Below are positions 33,884 to 42,444 of a stretch of 64,000 nucleotides of DNA, piece by piece. The notes below the pieces were generated by a model. The model was not told the DNA's origin. It was given only the letters and a program-made list of their open reading frames with translations, and searched no databases. A program made the position numbers and the translations under genes. This stretch comes from Sneathiella sp. HT1-7. Lineage in GTDB: Bacteria; Pseudomonadota; Alphaproteobacteria; Sneathiellales; Sneathiellaceae. The number at the start of each line of letters is the position of its first letter. The stretch's first letter is position 1. The stretch is from NCBI RefSeq assembly GCF_020731145.1, contig NZ_JAJFZN010000001.1:992001-1056000 (forward strand). The letters are read 5' to 3'.

Positions 33884-35068
33884 CTAATTGACTTCGAAAA
33901 GTCCCGCTGCACCCATGCCGCCGCCAATGCACATCGTCACAACGACATATTTCGCACCGCGACGCTTGCCTTCGATCAGCGCGTGGCCCGTCAGGCGTGC
34001 ACCGGACATGCCGAATGGATGACCAATGGAGATGGCGCCGCCATCAACGTTAAGCAAATCATTCGGAATGCCGAGTTTATCGCGGCAGTAGAGTACTTGT
34101 ACGGCGAAAGCTTCGTTCAGTTCCCAAAGACCGATATCGTCCATCTTGAGGCCATTGCGTTCCAGCAGTTTCGGGATCGCAAATACCGGACCGATGCCCA
34201 TTTCATCAGGCTCACAGCCAGCGACAACAAGGCCGCGATAGATGCCAAGGGGTTCAATGTTCCGCTGTTCAGCAAGTTTGCTATCCATAACAACACAGGC
34301 AGACGCCCCGTCCGACAGCTGGCTCGCGTTACCTGCCGTGATGAAGCAATCCTCACCCAGAACCGGTTTAAGGCTGGCAAGCCCTTCCAGAGTTGTGCTG
34401 GCCCGATTGCCTTCATCCTGCATAAGGGTGACTTCTTCTTCCAAGGTTTCCCCGGTTTCCTTGTTCACCATTACTTTGGTCGTGGTCATCGGAACGATTT
34501 CCTTGTCGAACCGGCCCGCTTCCTGAGCTGCAGCTGTCCGCATCTGGCTTTGATAGCTGTATTCGTCCATTGCCTCGCGGGAGATGCCATAGCGCGTTGC
34601 TACTGTTTCTGCGGTTTTCAGCATGGGATCATAAATGGCGGGTTTATTTTCCAATAGCCATTCATTTTGCGCGTGATACCGGTTCATATGTTCATTCACG
34701 ACAAGGCTGATGCTGTCCATCCCGCCGGCGGCCATGACCGGGACTTTATCAACGATAACCCGCTGCGCCGCCATGGAGATCGTCTGCAGGCCAGAAGAGC
34801 AAAAACGGTTGACCGTGGTGCCCGATGTCGTAATGGGCAGGCCTGCCCTGAGTAGGGCCTGCCGGGCAATGTTGCCACCGGTCGCGCCTTCTGGGTTTGC
34901 GACACCGAAAATAACATCTTCAACTTCTGCCGGGTCTACTCCAGCACGTTCAACCGCGTGCTTGATAACATGACCACCCAGATCAGCACCATGGGTGTTG
35001 TTGAAAGCACCGCGATAGGCTTTGCCTATTGGAGTTCGGGCGGTGGATACGATAACGGCGTCTGCCAT
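33884..35068 (-). CDS. Acetyl-CoA acyltransferase (thiolase)
   Basis: A thiolase of 394 aa. The nucleophile cysteine is in [19 protein letters not shown], the substrate histidine in [18 protein letters not shown] and the second cysteine in [17 protein letters not shown]. The N-terminus [20 protein letters not shown] matches a broad alphaproteobacterial acetyl-CoA C-acyltransferase group, so it may act on acetoacetyl-CoA or on longer 3-ketoacyl-CoAs. Start 35068 is chosen since GAGGAG lies 7 nt upstream. The frame is open to 35083. Confidence 0.9.
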   Translation of the reverse strand: MADAVIVSTARTPIGKAYRGAFNNTHGADLGGHVIKHAVERAGVDPAEVEDVIFGVANPEGATGGNIARQALLRAGLPITTSGTTVNRFCSSGLQTISMAAQRVIVDKVPVMAAGGMDSISLVVNEHMNRYHAQNEWLLENKPAIYDPMLKTAETVATRYGISREAMDEYSYQSQMRTAAAQEAGRFDKEIVPMTTTKVMVNKETGETLEEEVTLMQDEGNRASTTLEGLASLKPVLGEDCFITAGNASQLSDGASACVVMDSKLAEQRNIEPLGIYRGLVVAGCEPDEMGIGPVFAIPKLLERNGLKMDDIGLWELNEAFAVQVLYCRDKLGIPNDLLNVDGGAISIGHPFGMSGARLTGHALIEGKRRGAKYVVVTMCIGGGMGAAGLFEVN

Positions 35069-35229
35069 AAGATTTCTCCTCAATATTATTTTTTATACGC
35101 CCGGCATATCAGACTGAGACGGGAATTGCCGCTAATTCTATATACAGAGTTTCCTGATGGAAAGGCTGAATCTGCACCGGGTTGTGATGGCGGCGAAATT
35201 TCGACGAAATAGCGGAGGCTTATTCTGAC

Positions 35230-35577
35230 TTACACTATTTCAAGAACCGATTCTGGCGGCCGGCCAATGCGTGCCTTGCCATTGGCAAATACAATGGGGC
35301 GCTCAATCAATTTCGGATGATCAACCATGGCCTGAAGGAGAGCGTCATCGCTGAGTGATGGATCTCCAAGGTTATTGTCCTTATAGTCTGCCTCCCCTTT
35401 TCGCATAAGATCGCGGGGCTTCATATCCAGCTGTTTCAGGATTTCCACAAGACGTTCTTTTGTTGGAGGGGAGGAGAGATATTCGACTACTACAGGCTTA
35501 ATATCGTTCTCCTGCAAGAGCGCGAGGGTTTGTCTGGATTTGCTGCAGCGCGGGTTATGGAAGATCTCGACAGACAT
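35230..35577 (-). CDS. ArsC-family glutaredoxin-dependent arsenate reductase
   Basis: A 115-residue protein of the ArsC/Spx-like thioredoxin fold. The N-terminus VEIFHNPRCSKSRQTLALLQ contains the catalytic cysteine. The arginines expected for oxyanion binding are present in LIERPIVFANGKARIGRPPE. No other ars genes are near, so a housekeeping YfgD-like role is as likely as arsenate resistance. Confidence 0.85.
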   Translation of the reverse strand: MSVEIFHNPRCSKSRQTLALLQENDIKPVVVEYLSSPPTKERLVEILKQLDMKPRDLMRKGEADYKDNNLGDPSLSDDALLQAMVDHPKLIERPIVFANGKARIGRPPESVLEIV

Positions 35578-35727
35578 TATTTTTATTCTCCGGAATAGAT
35601 AGTGGTTCTTATATTCACCTACCTATGTAGCGCAGCGGTGATCTGGATGCTAGCCGCTGAATGACAGGAAAGCCGGTTTCGCAATTGAGTGCTTGCTTGC
35701 GCGCGGTCAATTGCATATTTAAGCCCC

Positions 35728-36567
35728 ATGACTTCTTACACGACAACCCATAGTAACCTGCAGAAGCCGGGCGTTCTGACTCGGATCGGCTCCATGATCG
35801 GCCTTGTGAATTGGCTCGGATTCATCACCTTGCTTTGGAAGGAGGTGCGCCGGTTTTTGAAAGTACCGCTGCAAACCGTGCTGGCACCAATGATGACAAC
35901 AATCCTGTTTCTGGCGATCTTTACTCTCGCCTTTGGCGGCAGCGAGCGCTATGTGGGAGAGGTTTCCTACGCGAATTTTCTGGCGCCTGGCCTGATCATG
36001 ATGGCGGTTATTCAGAACTCATTTGCCAATACCTCTTCTTCCATTCTGATATCCAAAATTCAGGGAAATATCGTCGATATTCTGATGCCGCCTCTCTCGG
36101 CCGCGGAATTAACGCTGGCGTATGTTCTGTCGGGCCTCGCCCGGGGTCTGACGGTGGCCTTGGTTGTCGGGATTGTCATGTGGTTACTTATCGATATTTC
36201 GATTCATTCCTGGGCGGCAGTAATCTACTACGTCATCGGTGCGGGCCTGATGCTGTCTTTGCTGGGAATGATCGCGGGGATCGTGTCTGAAAAATTCGAT
36301 CATATGGCCGCAATGACAAACTTTGTTATCATGCCGTTGTCATTTCTATCTGGTACTTTCTATTCGATCGACCGACTTACTGGTGTCTGGTACCAGATCA
36401 GCCATCTGAATCCGTTTTTCTATATGATTGATGGGTTTCGATATGGCTTTATCGGGACCTCAGACAGCAGTCTTTGGGTCGGTGCCGTGTCGATCGCGGC
36501 GCTGGACATTTTGCTCTATATTGCCGTCTGGGCGCTCATAAAAAGCGGATATCGCCTGAAAGCCTGA
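35728..36567 (+). CDS. ABC-2 type transporter permease
   Basis: A 279-residue membrane protein with six transmembrane helices. KEVRRFLKVPLQTVLAPMMTTILFLAIF begins the ABC-2 domain, and a central NFLAPGLIMMAVIQNSFANTSSSI, IQGNIVDILMPPLSAAEL and FSGTFY-like LSFLSGTFYSIDRL follow. This closely resembles the YadH/NodJ-type family. The ATPase partner is not adjacent, which is unusual for this type, since yadG/yadH-like genes are normally paired. The ATG at 35728 is preferred; a TTG at 35689 in the same frame adds 13 polar residues. Confidence 0.83.
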   Translation: MTSYTTTHSNLQKPGVLTRIGSMIGLVNWLGFITLLWKEVRRFLKVPLQTVLAPMMTTILFLAIFTLAFGGSERYVGEVSYANFLAPGLIMMAVIQNSFANTSSSILISKIQGNIVDILMPPLSAAELTLAYVLSGLARGLTVALVVGIVMWLLIDISIHSWAAVIYYVIGAGLMLSLLGMIAGIVSEKFDHMAAMTNFVIMPLSFLSGTFYSIDRLTGVWYQISHLNPFFYMIDGFRYGFIGTSDSSLWVGAVSIAALDILLYIAVWALIKSGYRLKA

Positions 36568-36594
36568 AAATATTGTCTCTGGCACAAGAGTTTG

Positions 36595-36624
36595 ATTGAC
36601 AGAAACCGGTCTCCTGTCAATACT
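36595..36624 (+). promoter_or_regulatory. Inverted repeat and putative promoter of argD-argF
   Basis: ATTGACAG (36595-36602) and CTGTCAAT (36614-36621) are exact 8-base arms separated by 11 nt. The first arm contains a perfect -35 hexamer TTGACA, and AATACT 17 nt downstream is a fair -10 overlapping the second arm. The layout suggests a repressor that covers the promoter. No repressor gene is nearby. Confidence 0.4.
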
Positions 36625-36683
36625 TCCGCGCTTTCTGACAGCGGAAATTGGCCGTATGTCCCGTCACTTCGTGGAGAAAGCAT

Positions 36684-37859
36684 ATGATTCCTGCTTTGTT
36701 ATCAAATTATGCTCCTGCTGATCTTTCCTTTGAAAAAGGGGAAGGCATGTATCTCTATGGGAATGACGGACGACGATACCTCGATTTCGCGGCTGGCATA
36801 GCAGTGAGTGCCCTGGGGCATGCCCATCCGAAGTTGGTCGCAGCTTTGACGGATCAGGCGTCCAAGGTGTGGCATGTCTCCAATATGTTCCGTATTCCGG
36901 GGCAGGAAGAGCTCGCCGAGAAACTCGTCAATGCGACATTTGCTGATGCCGTTTATTTCTGTAATTCAGGGGCCGAAGCAAACGAATGCGGTCTCAAGAT
37001 GGTGCGAAAATATTTCAGTGCCAATGGTCATCCGGAAAAATACCGGGTCATTGCTTTTGAAAACTCCTTTCACGGGCGTACCCTCGCGACCATTGCGGCA
37101 GCGGGTCAACAAAAACTTTTGGATGGTTTTGGCCCGGCGGTTAAAGGCTTTGATCATGTCCCAGTTGGGGATATTGAGAAGGTGAAGGCGGCGATCACTA
37201 ATGAGACGGCAGCGATTCTGATTGAGCCAGTACTTGGTGAAGGCGGAATTCAGGTCGTTGAAGCAGAGTTCATGCGTGCACTACGAGAACTTTGCGACGA
37301 ACATGGCCTGCTGTTGATGCTCGACGAGATTCAAACCGGTATGGGCCGGACGGGCAAGCTGTTCGCTCATGAGCATGCGGGAATCACCCCGGATATCCTG
37401 ACGTCCGCGAAAGCGCTTGGTGGCGGATTTCCTGTCGGCGCTTGCCTTGCGGTTGAGAAGGTTGCCAAAGCCATGACGGTCGGCAGCCATGGTTCTACCT
37501 ACGGCGGAAATCCTCTTGCCATGGCCGTGGCGGGTGCCGTCGTCGATGTGATAACGGAGGAAGGTTTTCTCGATCATGTGAGCCAGATGGGCAATCACCT
37601 CAAGCAGGGACTTGCCGGTGTTGTTGATCGCCATCCCGATATACTTGAGGAAATACGCGGCATAGGTCTGCATATTGGCCTGAAATGCAAAGTTGAGAAC
37701 ACCAAGGTCGGCGACAAATTGTTGGAACTTGGCGTTTTAACAGCGAAGGGGGGCGATAATGTGGTTCGTCTGCTACCGCCGTTGGTCATAGAAGATACAC
37801 AGATATCAGAATTTATAGGTCTTCTGGATGAAGCCTGCACGGAGCTTGAAAATGGCTAA
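36684..37859 (+). CDS. argD: Acetylornithine/aminotransferase class III (ArgD)
   Basis: This PLP enzyme makes N-acetylornithine in arginine synthesis. The segments [69 protein letters not shown] and the lysine region [17 protein letters not shown] are all present. Length is 391 aa from the ATG at 36684, which has GGAGAAAG 3 nt upstream. The frame is open to 36648. The stop overlaps argF by 8 nt, so the two are coupled. An ArgD-ArgF-Hsp33 order is common in alphaproteobacteria. Confidence 0.92.
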   Translation: MIPALLSNYAPADLSFEKGEGMYLYGNDGRRYLDFAAGIAVSALGHAHPKLVAALTDQASKVWHVSNMFRIPGQEELAEKLVNATFADAVYFCNSGAEANECGLKMVRKYFSANGHPEKYRVIAFENSFHGRTLATIAAAGQQKLLDGFGPAVKGFDHVPVGDIEKVKAAITNETAAILIEPVLGEGGIQVVEAEFMRALRELCDEHGLLLMLDEIQTGMGRTGKLFAHEHAGITPDILTSAKALGGGFPVGACLAVEKVAKAMTVGSHGSTYGGNPLAMAVAGAVVDVITEEGFLDHVSQMGNHLKQGLAGVVDRHPDILEEIRGIGLHIGLKCKVENTKVGDKLLELGVLTAKGGDNVVRLLPPLVIEDTQISEFIGLLDEACTELENG

Positions 37860-38778
37860 GCCACAACATTTTCTGGATTTGAACGAGTTATCGAAGGCCG
37901 AAGTACGGCACATTATTGATGACGGGATTGCGCTTAAGCAAGAGCGTGCCGGCCTGCCGAAAGGTACGGAGGACAAGGAAACTCCGCTTGCGGGGCTGAC
38001 ACTTGCGGCAATTTTCGAGTTTCCCTCAACCCGGACCCGCGTTTCCTTTGATATGGCGATGCGGCAGCTCGGCGGCCATACCATCGTCCTGAACGGCAAT
38101 GACATGCAGCTTGGCCGCGGAGAGACAATCGCCGATACCGCGCGCGTGTTGTCGCGCTATGTCGATGCAATTATGCTTCGGACAGATGAACATTCCAAGC
38201 TGCTTGAGCTTGCGGAATATGCGACTGTGCCGGTTATAAACGGCCTGACAAACGGGAGCCACCCCTGTCAGTTGATGGCTGATGTCATGACCTTCGAAGA
38301 AGCGCGCGGGCCGATCAAGGACAAGATCGTTACCTGGTGCGGAGATGGTAATAACATGGTCACATCCTGGATTCATGCGGCTGGATTGTTTGATTTCGAA
38401 TTTCGTATCGCTTGTCCGGAAGAATTATCACCAGACCCGAAAGCACTCGCCTGGGCTAAGGAAATTGGTGCAAATGTCCATGTCACTCGTGATGCGGCGG
38501 AAGCGGCAGCGAATGCGCATTGCATTGTCGCGGACACTTGGGTGTCTATGGGGGATGATGTTGCCAATCGTCATAACCTGCTGATGCCTTATCAGGTGGA
38601 TGACGCATTGATGGCACGTGCGGCGGCTGATGCTGTCTTTATGCACTGCCTGCCTGCTCATCGCGGAGAGGAGGCAACGGCCGACGTCATGGATGGCCCG
38701 CAGTCGGTGATTTTTGATGAGGCCGAAAACCGCCTGCATGCTCAAAAAGCTGTCCTACGCTGGTGCCTCGGCACCTGA
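37852..38778 (+). CDS. argF: Ornithine carbamoyltransferase
   Basis: This enzyme carbamoylates ornithine to citrulline. The carbamoyl phosphate loop is [36 protein letters not shown] and [16 protein letters not shown] follow, and the ornithine loop appears as DTWVSMGD and [11 protein letters not shown]. Length is 308 aa from ATG 37852, which lies inside the argD tail with GGAG upstream. A start at 37828 is possible but less well placed. Confidence 0.94.
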   Translation: MAKPQHFLDLNELSKAEVRHIIDDGIALKQERAGLPKGTEDKETPLAGLTLAAIFEFPSTRTRVSFDMAMRQLGGHTIVLNGNDMQLGRGETIADTARVLSRYVDAIMLRTDEHSKLLELAEYATVPVINGLTNGSHPCQLMADVMTFEEARGPIKDKIVTWCGDGNNMVTSWIHAAGLFDFEFRIACPEELSPDPKALAWAKEIGANVHVTRDAAEAAANAHCIVADTWVSMGDDVANRHNLLMPYQVDDALMARAAADAVFMHCLPAHRGEEATADVMDGPQSVIFDEAENRLHAQKAVLRWCLGT

Positions 38779-38807
38779 TACTCCTTTAATTTGGTGAGAA
38801 AAGACTG

Positions 38808-39713
38808 ATGGCCCAAGACGGTCAAAAAATAATTACTGATGATCTTATCCAGCCTTTCCAGATGGCCAAGGCCGGGGTACGCGGTCGGATCGTGCGAATG
38901 GGAAGTATCGTCGATTCGATCCTGAACCGGCACGGTTATCCTGACGCGGTGGCCCAGTTTTTGGGGGAGGGGATTGTGCTTGCCGCGATGCTGGGAGGTG
39001 CGCTCAAGTTTGACGGTATATTTACGGTTCAGACCAAGGGGGATGGCGCGATTTCCATGATTGCCTCGGATATGACGACGCCGGGAAATATGCGTGGTTA
39101 CGCATCCTTCGATCAGGAAAAACTTGATCTCATAACTTCCTCTGCTGTGGCGATGAATGTGGAAAACTACTTGGGCAAGGGCTATGCGGCCTTTACCATC
39201 GATGCAGGCGAAGAGCATAAAAGATATCAGGGCATTGTTGATCTGGAAGGGGAGAGCCTCGCCGACTGTATGGAGAATTATTTCGATAAGTCGGAACAGA
39301 TCGACACGCTCTTGCGCGTAGCGGTTACCAAGGTTGATGGGAAATGGCGTGCTGGCGGCCTGATGATCCAGCGGTTGCCGGATGAAAACGCAACGGAATT
39401 CAATCAGGACCAGGAAGAGGAAAACTGGCGCAATGCACAAGCCCTTGCGGGCACAATTACGCCCGAAGAACTGACAAGCTCACGTCTTAAATCGGCTGAA
39501 TTGCTCTACAAGTTGTTCCATGAAGATGGGGTTTGGCTTTATGATCCTCAGGAACTCGCCGATCAATGCAGCTGTAGTGCTGAGCGGGTGATGAATACTC
39601 TTAAAACCTTCGCTGGGGCGGATCTAGAGGACATGGCAGATGATGGTGTGATCACCGCGGATTGCCAGTTTTGCTCCAGTAAATACGAAGTTCGAGTTGA
39701 GGATATCAGCTAG
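38808..39713 (+). CDS. hslO: Hsp33 redox-regulated chaperone
   Basis: A holdase activated by oxidation in the cytosol. The N-terminal domain has FQMAKAGVRGRIVRMGSIVD and QTKGDGAISMIASDMT. The C-terminal zinc redox switch carries the four cysteines in the pattern CSCSAERV and DCQFCSSKYEV (CxC and CxxC). Length is 301 aa. It follows argF after 29 nt and may be read through from the argDF transcript. Confidence 0.92.
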   Translation: MAQDGQKIITDDLIQPFQMAKAGVRGRIVRMGSIVDSILNRHGYPDAVAQFLGEGIVLAAMLGGALKFDGIFTVQTKGDGAISMIASDMTTPGNMRGYASFDQEKLDLITSSAVAMNVENYLGKGYAAFTIDAGEEHKRYQGIVDLEGESLADCMENYFDKSEQIDTLLRVAVTKVDGKWRAGGLMIQRLPDENATEFNQDQEEENWRNAQALAGTITPEELTSSRLKSAELLYKLFHEDGVWLYDPQELADQCSCSAERVMNTLKTFAGADLEDMADDGVITADCQFCSSKYEVRVEDIS

Positions 39714-39812
39714 CGGCAGAATACGCGGCCAACCCGAAACAGAGGGTTGAATTTCGTCCAAGGACCGTAATAGAGTGGGGCCGGTTCAATCCTTCGCAAA
39801 GGTGAGAGTAAC

Positions 39813-40406
39813 ATGGCAGGCCTCCGTCGTTTTCTGACAACCCTATCCCTTCTCATGACAACCGCACTTCTGGGGTGCGTGGATGCGCCGCCAAACCCGG
39901 TATATCCCGAAATAACCTTTCAGCATTTAAATCCGTTGTATTTGAATGTTGGTGAGATCAAGATTGTCGACGAATTTACGCCGCCGCTCAAGCATCCGCA
40001 CGTAGAGCATGAATTGCCTGTCTCCATTGATCAATCGGTGCGTAACTGGGTGCGGGACCGTCTGCGGACAACTGGGAACAGCGGTGCGATAGCGACAATC
40101 ACCATCAAGGACGCAAGTGCCGTTGAAAAGGGCTTGGATAAGGATACCGGTCTGAAAGGGCTGATAACAAAGGATCAGTCGGAGCTTTACGTCTTTCATG
40201 TTCTGGTGGAGCTTAAAATCACCGAGATTTCGGGTTCTTCCGCCTTTGTAACGGCGGAGGCGACCCGGTCGAAATCTGTACCGGAAGGGATTACGCTCAA
40301 TCAGCGGGAAAAAACCTATTTCACACAGGTAGAGGCGCTGATGCAGGCGTTTGATAAGGAAATGGAAAAGAATATCCGGACCTTCATGGGGGGATATCTG
40401 CGCTAA
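39813..40406 (+). CDS. Hypothetical lipoprotein
   Basis: A 197-residue exported protein with a lipoprotein signal (LSLLMTTALLGCVDAPP; lipobox LLGC near residue 22). The mature part contains VGEIKIVDEFTPPLKHPHVEH and a segment with alternating beta structure such as IATITIKDASAVEKGLDKDTG. The C-terminal helix ends FDKEMEKNIRTFMGGYLR. It is recognised as a type of conserved alphaproteobacterial lipoprotein, but no function is known. It stands alone between hslO and a TetR gene. Confidence 0.7.
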   Translation: MAGLRRFLTTLSLLMTTALLGCVDAPPNPVYPEITFQHLNPLYLNVGEIKIVDEFTPPLKHPHVEHELPVSIDQSVRNWVRDRLRTTGNSGAIATITIKDASAVEKGLDKDTGLKGLITKDQSELYVFHVLVELKITEISGSSAFVTAEATRSKSVPEGITLNQREKTYFTQVEALMQAFDKEMEKNIRTFMGGYLR

Positions 40407-40525
40407 GGCGCAAATTGTTCTGCCTTTGACGCTCAGCTGATTCAATATATCTCCGTCGGATATCCTTGTGCTTTCGCCTAATTTGGCTTAGCTTTGCGAA
40501 CAGTTCAAACGATTGACCTAAATTG

Positions 40526-41197
40526 ATGCCTGAAACAAAACAAACAGCTTCCGACCGGATGATAGAAGCCGCGGGCCGACTCTTTTCTGAACGGCCGTTC
40601 GATGCGGTTTCGACGCGGGAAATAGCTTCAGCTGCGGGGGTTAACCTTTCCGCCATTTCCTATCATTTCCAGAATAAGGATGGGCTTTATCGCGCAATCT
40701 TCAAAAAGATTATACTGGATTTGAAACCTGTTCGGGTCGGGCTTGCAATCTTGTTGGAAAACCAACTGACGGCAGCCCGTGATGACCGAAAAGCCTATGC
40801 CGATTTTATCTCCGCGTTTGTTTCCCGCGTTGTTGATAGCGCGTTTTCACCGTCCACAAGATGGAAAATGCGCTTGCTCAAGCGGGAAACAGAAATGCCG
40901 ACGGATTGCTTTCAACTGCTTATGGAGGGGCATGTCGATATCATCCATGACTTGTTGGGAATATTACTCGCCAAGATATCGGGGGAATCGCCGACGAGTG
41001 AGAAAATCAAGCTTGAAGCCAATGCAATTCTCTCGCTCTGCCTGCAATATGCACTCAATGAAGAACTTGTGAAGGCGCGGATGGGATGGTCGTCGATCGG
41101 ATCGTCAGAAATTCAGAAAATTAAAAAAATAACGACGGAAATGGTATTGCGGTCCGTTAACCTAGGGGAATATTGCGGTCAGATAAAAGAAGGATAA
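40526..41197 (+). CDS. TetR family transcriptional regulator
   Basis: An N-terminal helix-turn-helix of TetR type (MIEAAGRLFSERPFDAVSTREIASAAGVNLSAISYHF, residues about 12-49) is followed by an all-helical ligand domain containing WKMRLLKRETEMPTDCF, as in the CerR/YbiH-like subgroup. It is first in an operon with an RND efflux adaptor 5 nt downstream and the RND pump, which it probably represses. A palindrome GAACAGTTC lies 19 nt upstream of the start and could be its operator. Confidence 0.87.
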   Translation: MPETKQTASDRMIEAAGRLFSERPFDAVSTREIASAAGVNLSAISYHFQNKDGLYRAIFKKIILDLKPVRVGLAILLENQLTAARDDRKAYADFISAFVSRVVDSAFSPSTRWKMRLLKRETEMPTDCFQLLMEGHVDIIHDLLGILLAKISGESPTSEKIKLEANAILSLCLQYALNEELVKARMGWSSIGSSEIQKIKKITTEMVLRSVNLGEYCGQIKEG

Positions 41198-41202
41198 AAA
41201 GC

Positions 41203-42444
41203 GTGAAGCTTCTGCTCAAGGTACTGTTGCCGCTTGTTATTTTGGGTGCGGGGATTGCGTTGACTACTTACCTCGTGGCGACAAAGCCAGTGATTGAGCC
41301 GGAGGCTGTGAAGGAACGCGTCTGGACTGTTGCAGCGATTCCTATCGAGTTTAAGGACCAGTCTGTTGACCTGAATCTATTCGGTTCCCTGAAGGCTGTG
41401 CGAGACGTCGAGTTAAGATCGCTGGTCGGAGGTGAGGTGATTGAGGTCAGCGATAATTTTCGTGAAGGGGCGCTTCTCAATAAGGGGGATTTGCTCGTTC
41501 GCGTTGATCCATTCGAGTTTGAGGCAAAGCTCAATGAGAACAAGGCTTCCCTGCTCGAAGCACAGGCGCGCCTTAATGAGCTGTTGGCGATGCAAAAGTC
41601 GGAAGTGACAGCACTGGAACGCGAACGTGAAGTGCTGGAACGGGAAATACGTAACGTCGAAAGATCGAATAGCCTCGCCAAAAGGGGCAACATCTCGGTA
41701 AAATCTCTGGATGATGCTAGATCGGCGCTTAGCCGTCAGCGTCAGACAGTTGAATTGCGCGAAGCGCAGCTTGATATCATTAAACCCCGCATTAGTCAGC
41801 AGCGCGCTGTCATTGACCGGCTTGAGGTGGGGGTCAGGCGAGCCGAACGTGACGTGTCGAATACTAGCCTCCGCGCGCCCTTTAGAGGCTATCTCACGGA
41901 AGTAAGTGCAGAATTTGGCAAGAATATCGGGGCGAGCGATAAAGTGGCGAGGCTGATTGATGCGGCCCAGATGGAAGCGCGTTTTTTACTCTCCGACAGC
42001 CAATTTGGCCTTCTTCTGGGCAGCAGCGCGGGCATCGTCGGCCGACCAGTCATTGTATCTTGGCAATCCGGAGAGAGCGAACTCGTCTTCAGCGGGCAGG
42101 TGGCCCGTCTCAGCCCGGAAATAAGTTCTGAGACTGGTGGGGTGGAGGTTTTTGCCGTTCTGGAGGCGAACGAATATACGCCGCTTCTCCGCCCAGGGGC
42201 CTTCGTCGAGGTGGTTTTGTCCGGAAATCGTTATTCCGATGTGGCCAAGCTTCCCGACAGCAGCATTTATGAGAACTCAAAAGTTTATGTTGTGATGGAC
42301 GGACGATTAGAGCCACGCATGATCGAAATAGTGGCGCGAAATGGCGGCGAGATATTTGTCCGCGGAGATATTAAAGAGGGAGAGTTAGTTGTAACAAGCC
42401 GACTACCTGAGATCGGCCCTAATCTGAAAGTGGATGTCCGCTGA
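41203..42444 (+). CDS. RND efflux periplasmic adaptor (membrane fusion protein)
   Basis: An N-terminal membrane anchor (LLLKVLLPLVILGAGIALTTYLV) is followed by the first half of a lipoyl domain (LRSLVGGEVIEVSDNFREGALLNKGDLLVRVDP). A long alpha-helical hairpin (about residues 105-200, rich in E, R and L) comes next, then the returning lipoyl half TSLRAPFRGYLTEVSAEFGKNI, and a beta-barrel domain. The GTG at 41203 has AGGA 9 nt upstream and lies just after the TetR stop. It should bridge the pump downstream and an outer-membrane channel encoded elsewhere. Confidence 0.9.
   Translation: MKLLLKVLLPLVILGAGIALTTYLVATKPVIEPEAVKERVWTVAAIPIEFKDQSVDLNLFGSLKAVRDVELRSLVGGEVIEVSDNFREGALLNKGDLLVRVDPFEFEAKLNENKASLLEAQARLNELLAMQKSEVTALEREREVLEREIRNVERSNSLAKRGNISVKSLDDARSALSRQRQTVELREAQLDIIKPRISQQRAVIDRLEVGVRRAERDVSNTSLRAPFRGYLTEVSAEFGKNIGASDKVARLIDAAQMEARFLLSDSQFGLLLGSSAGIVGRPVIVSWQSGESELVFSGQVARLSPEISSETGGVEVFAVLEANEYTPLLRPGAFVEVVLSGNRYSDVAKLPDSSIYENSKVYVVMDGRLEPRMIEIVARNGGEIFVRGDIKEGELVVTSRLPEIGPNLKVDVR

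Noticed and set aside
33866-34657. Long open frame opposite the thiolase gene (263 codons)
   Set aside because: It is antisense to a clear thiolase; composition and lack of motifs mark it as a shadow.
35198-35210. Palindrome ATTTCG-A-CGAAAT between the thiolase and arsC-like genes
   Set aside because: It lies upstream of the thiolase but 130 nt away, with no promoter nearby and no similarity to a known operator.
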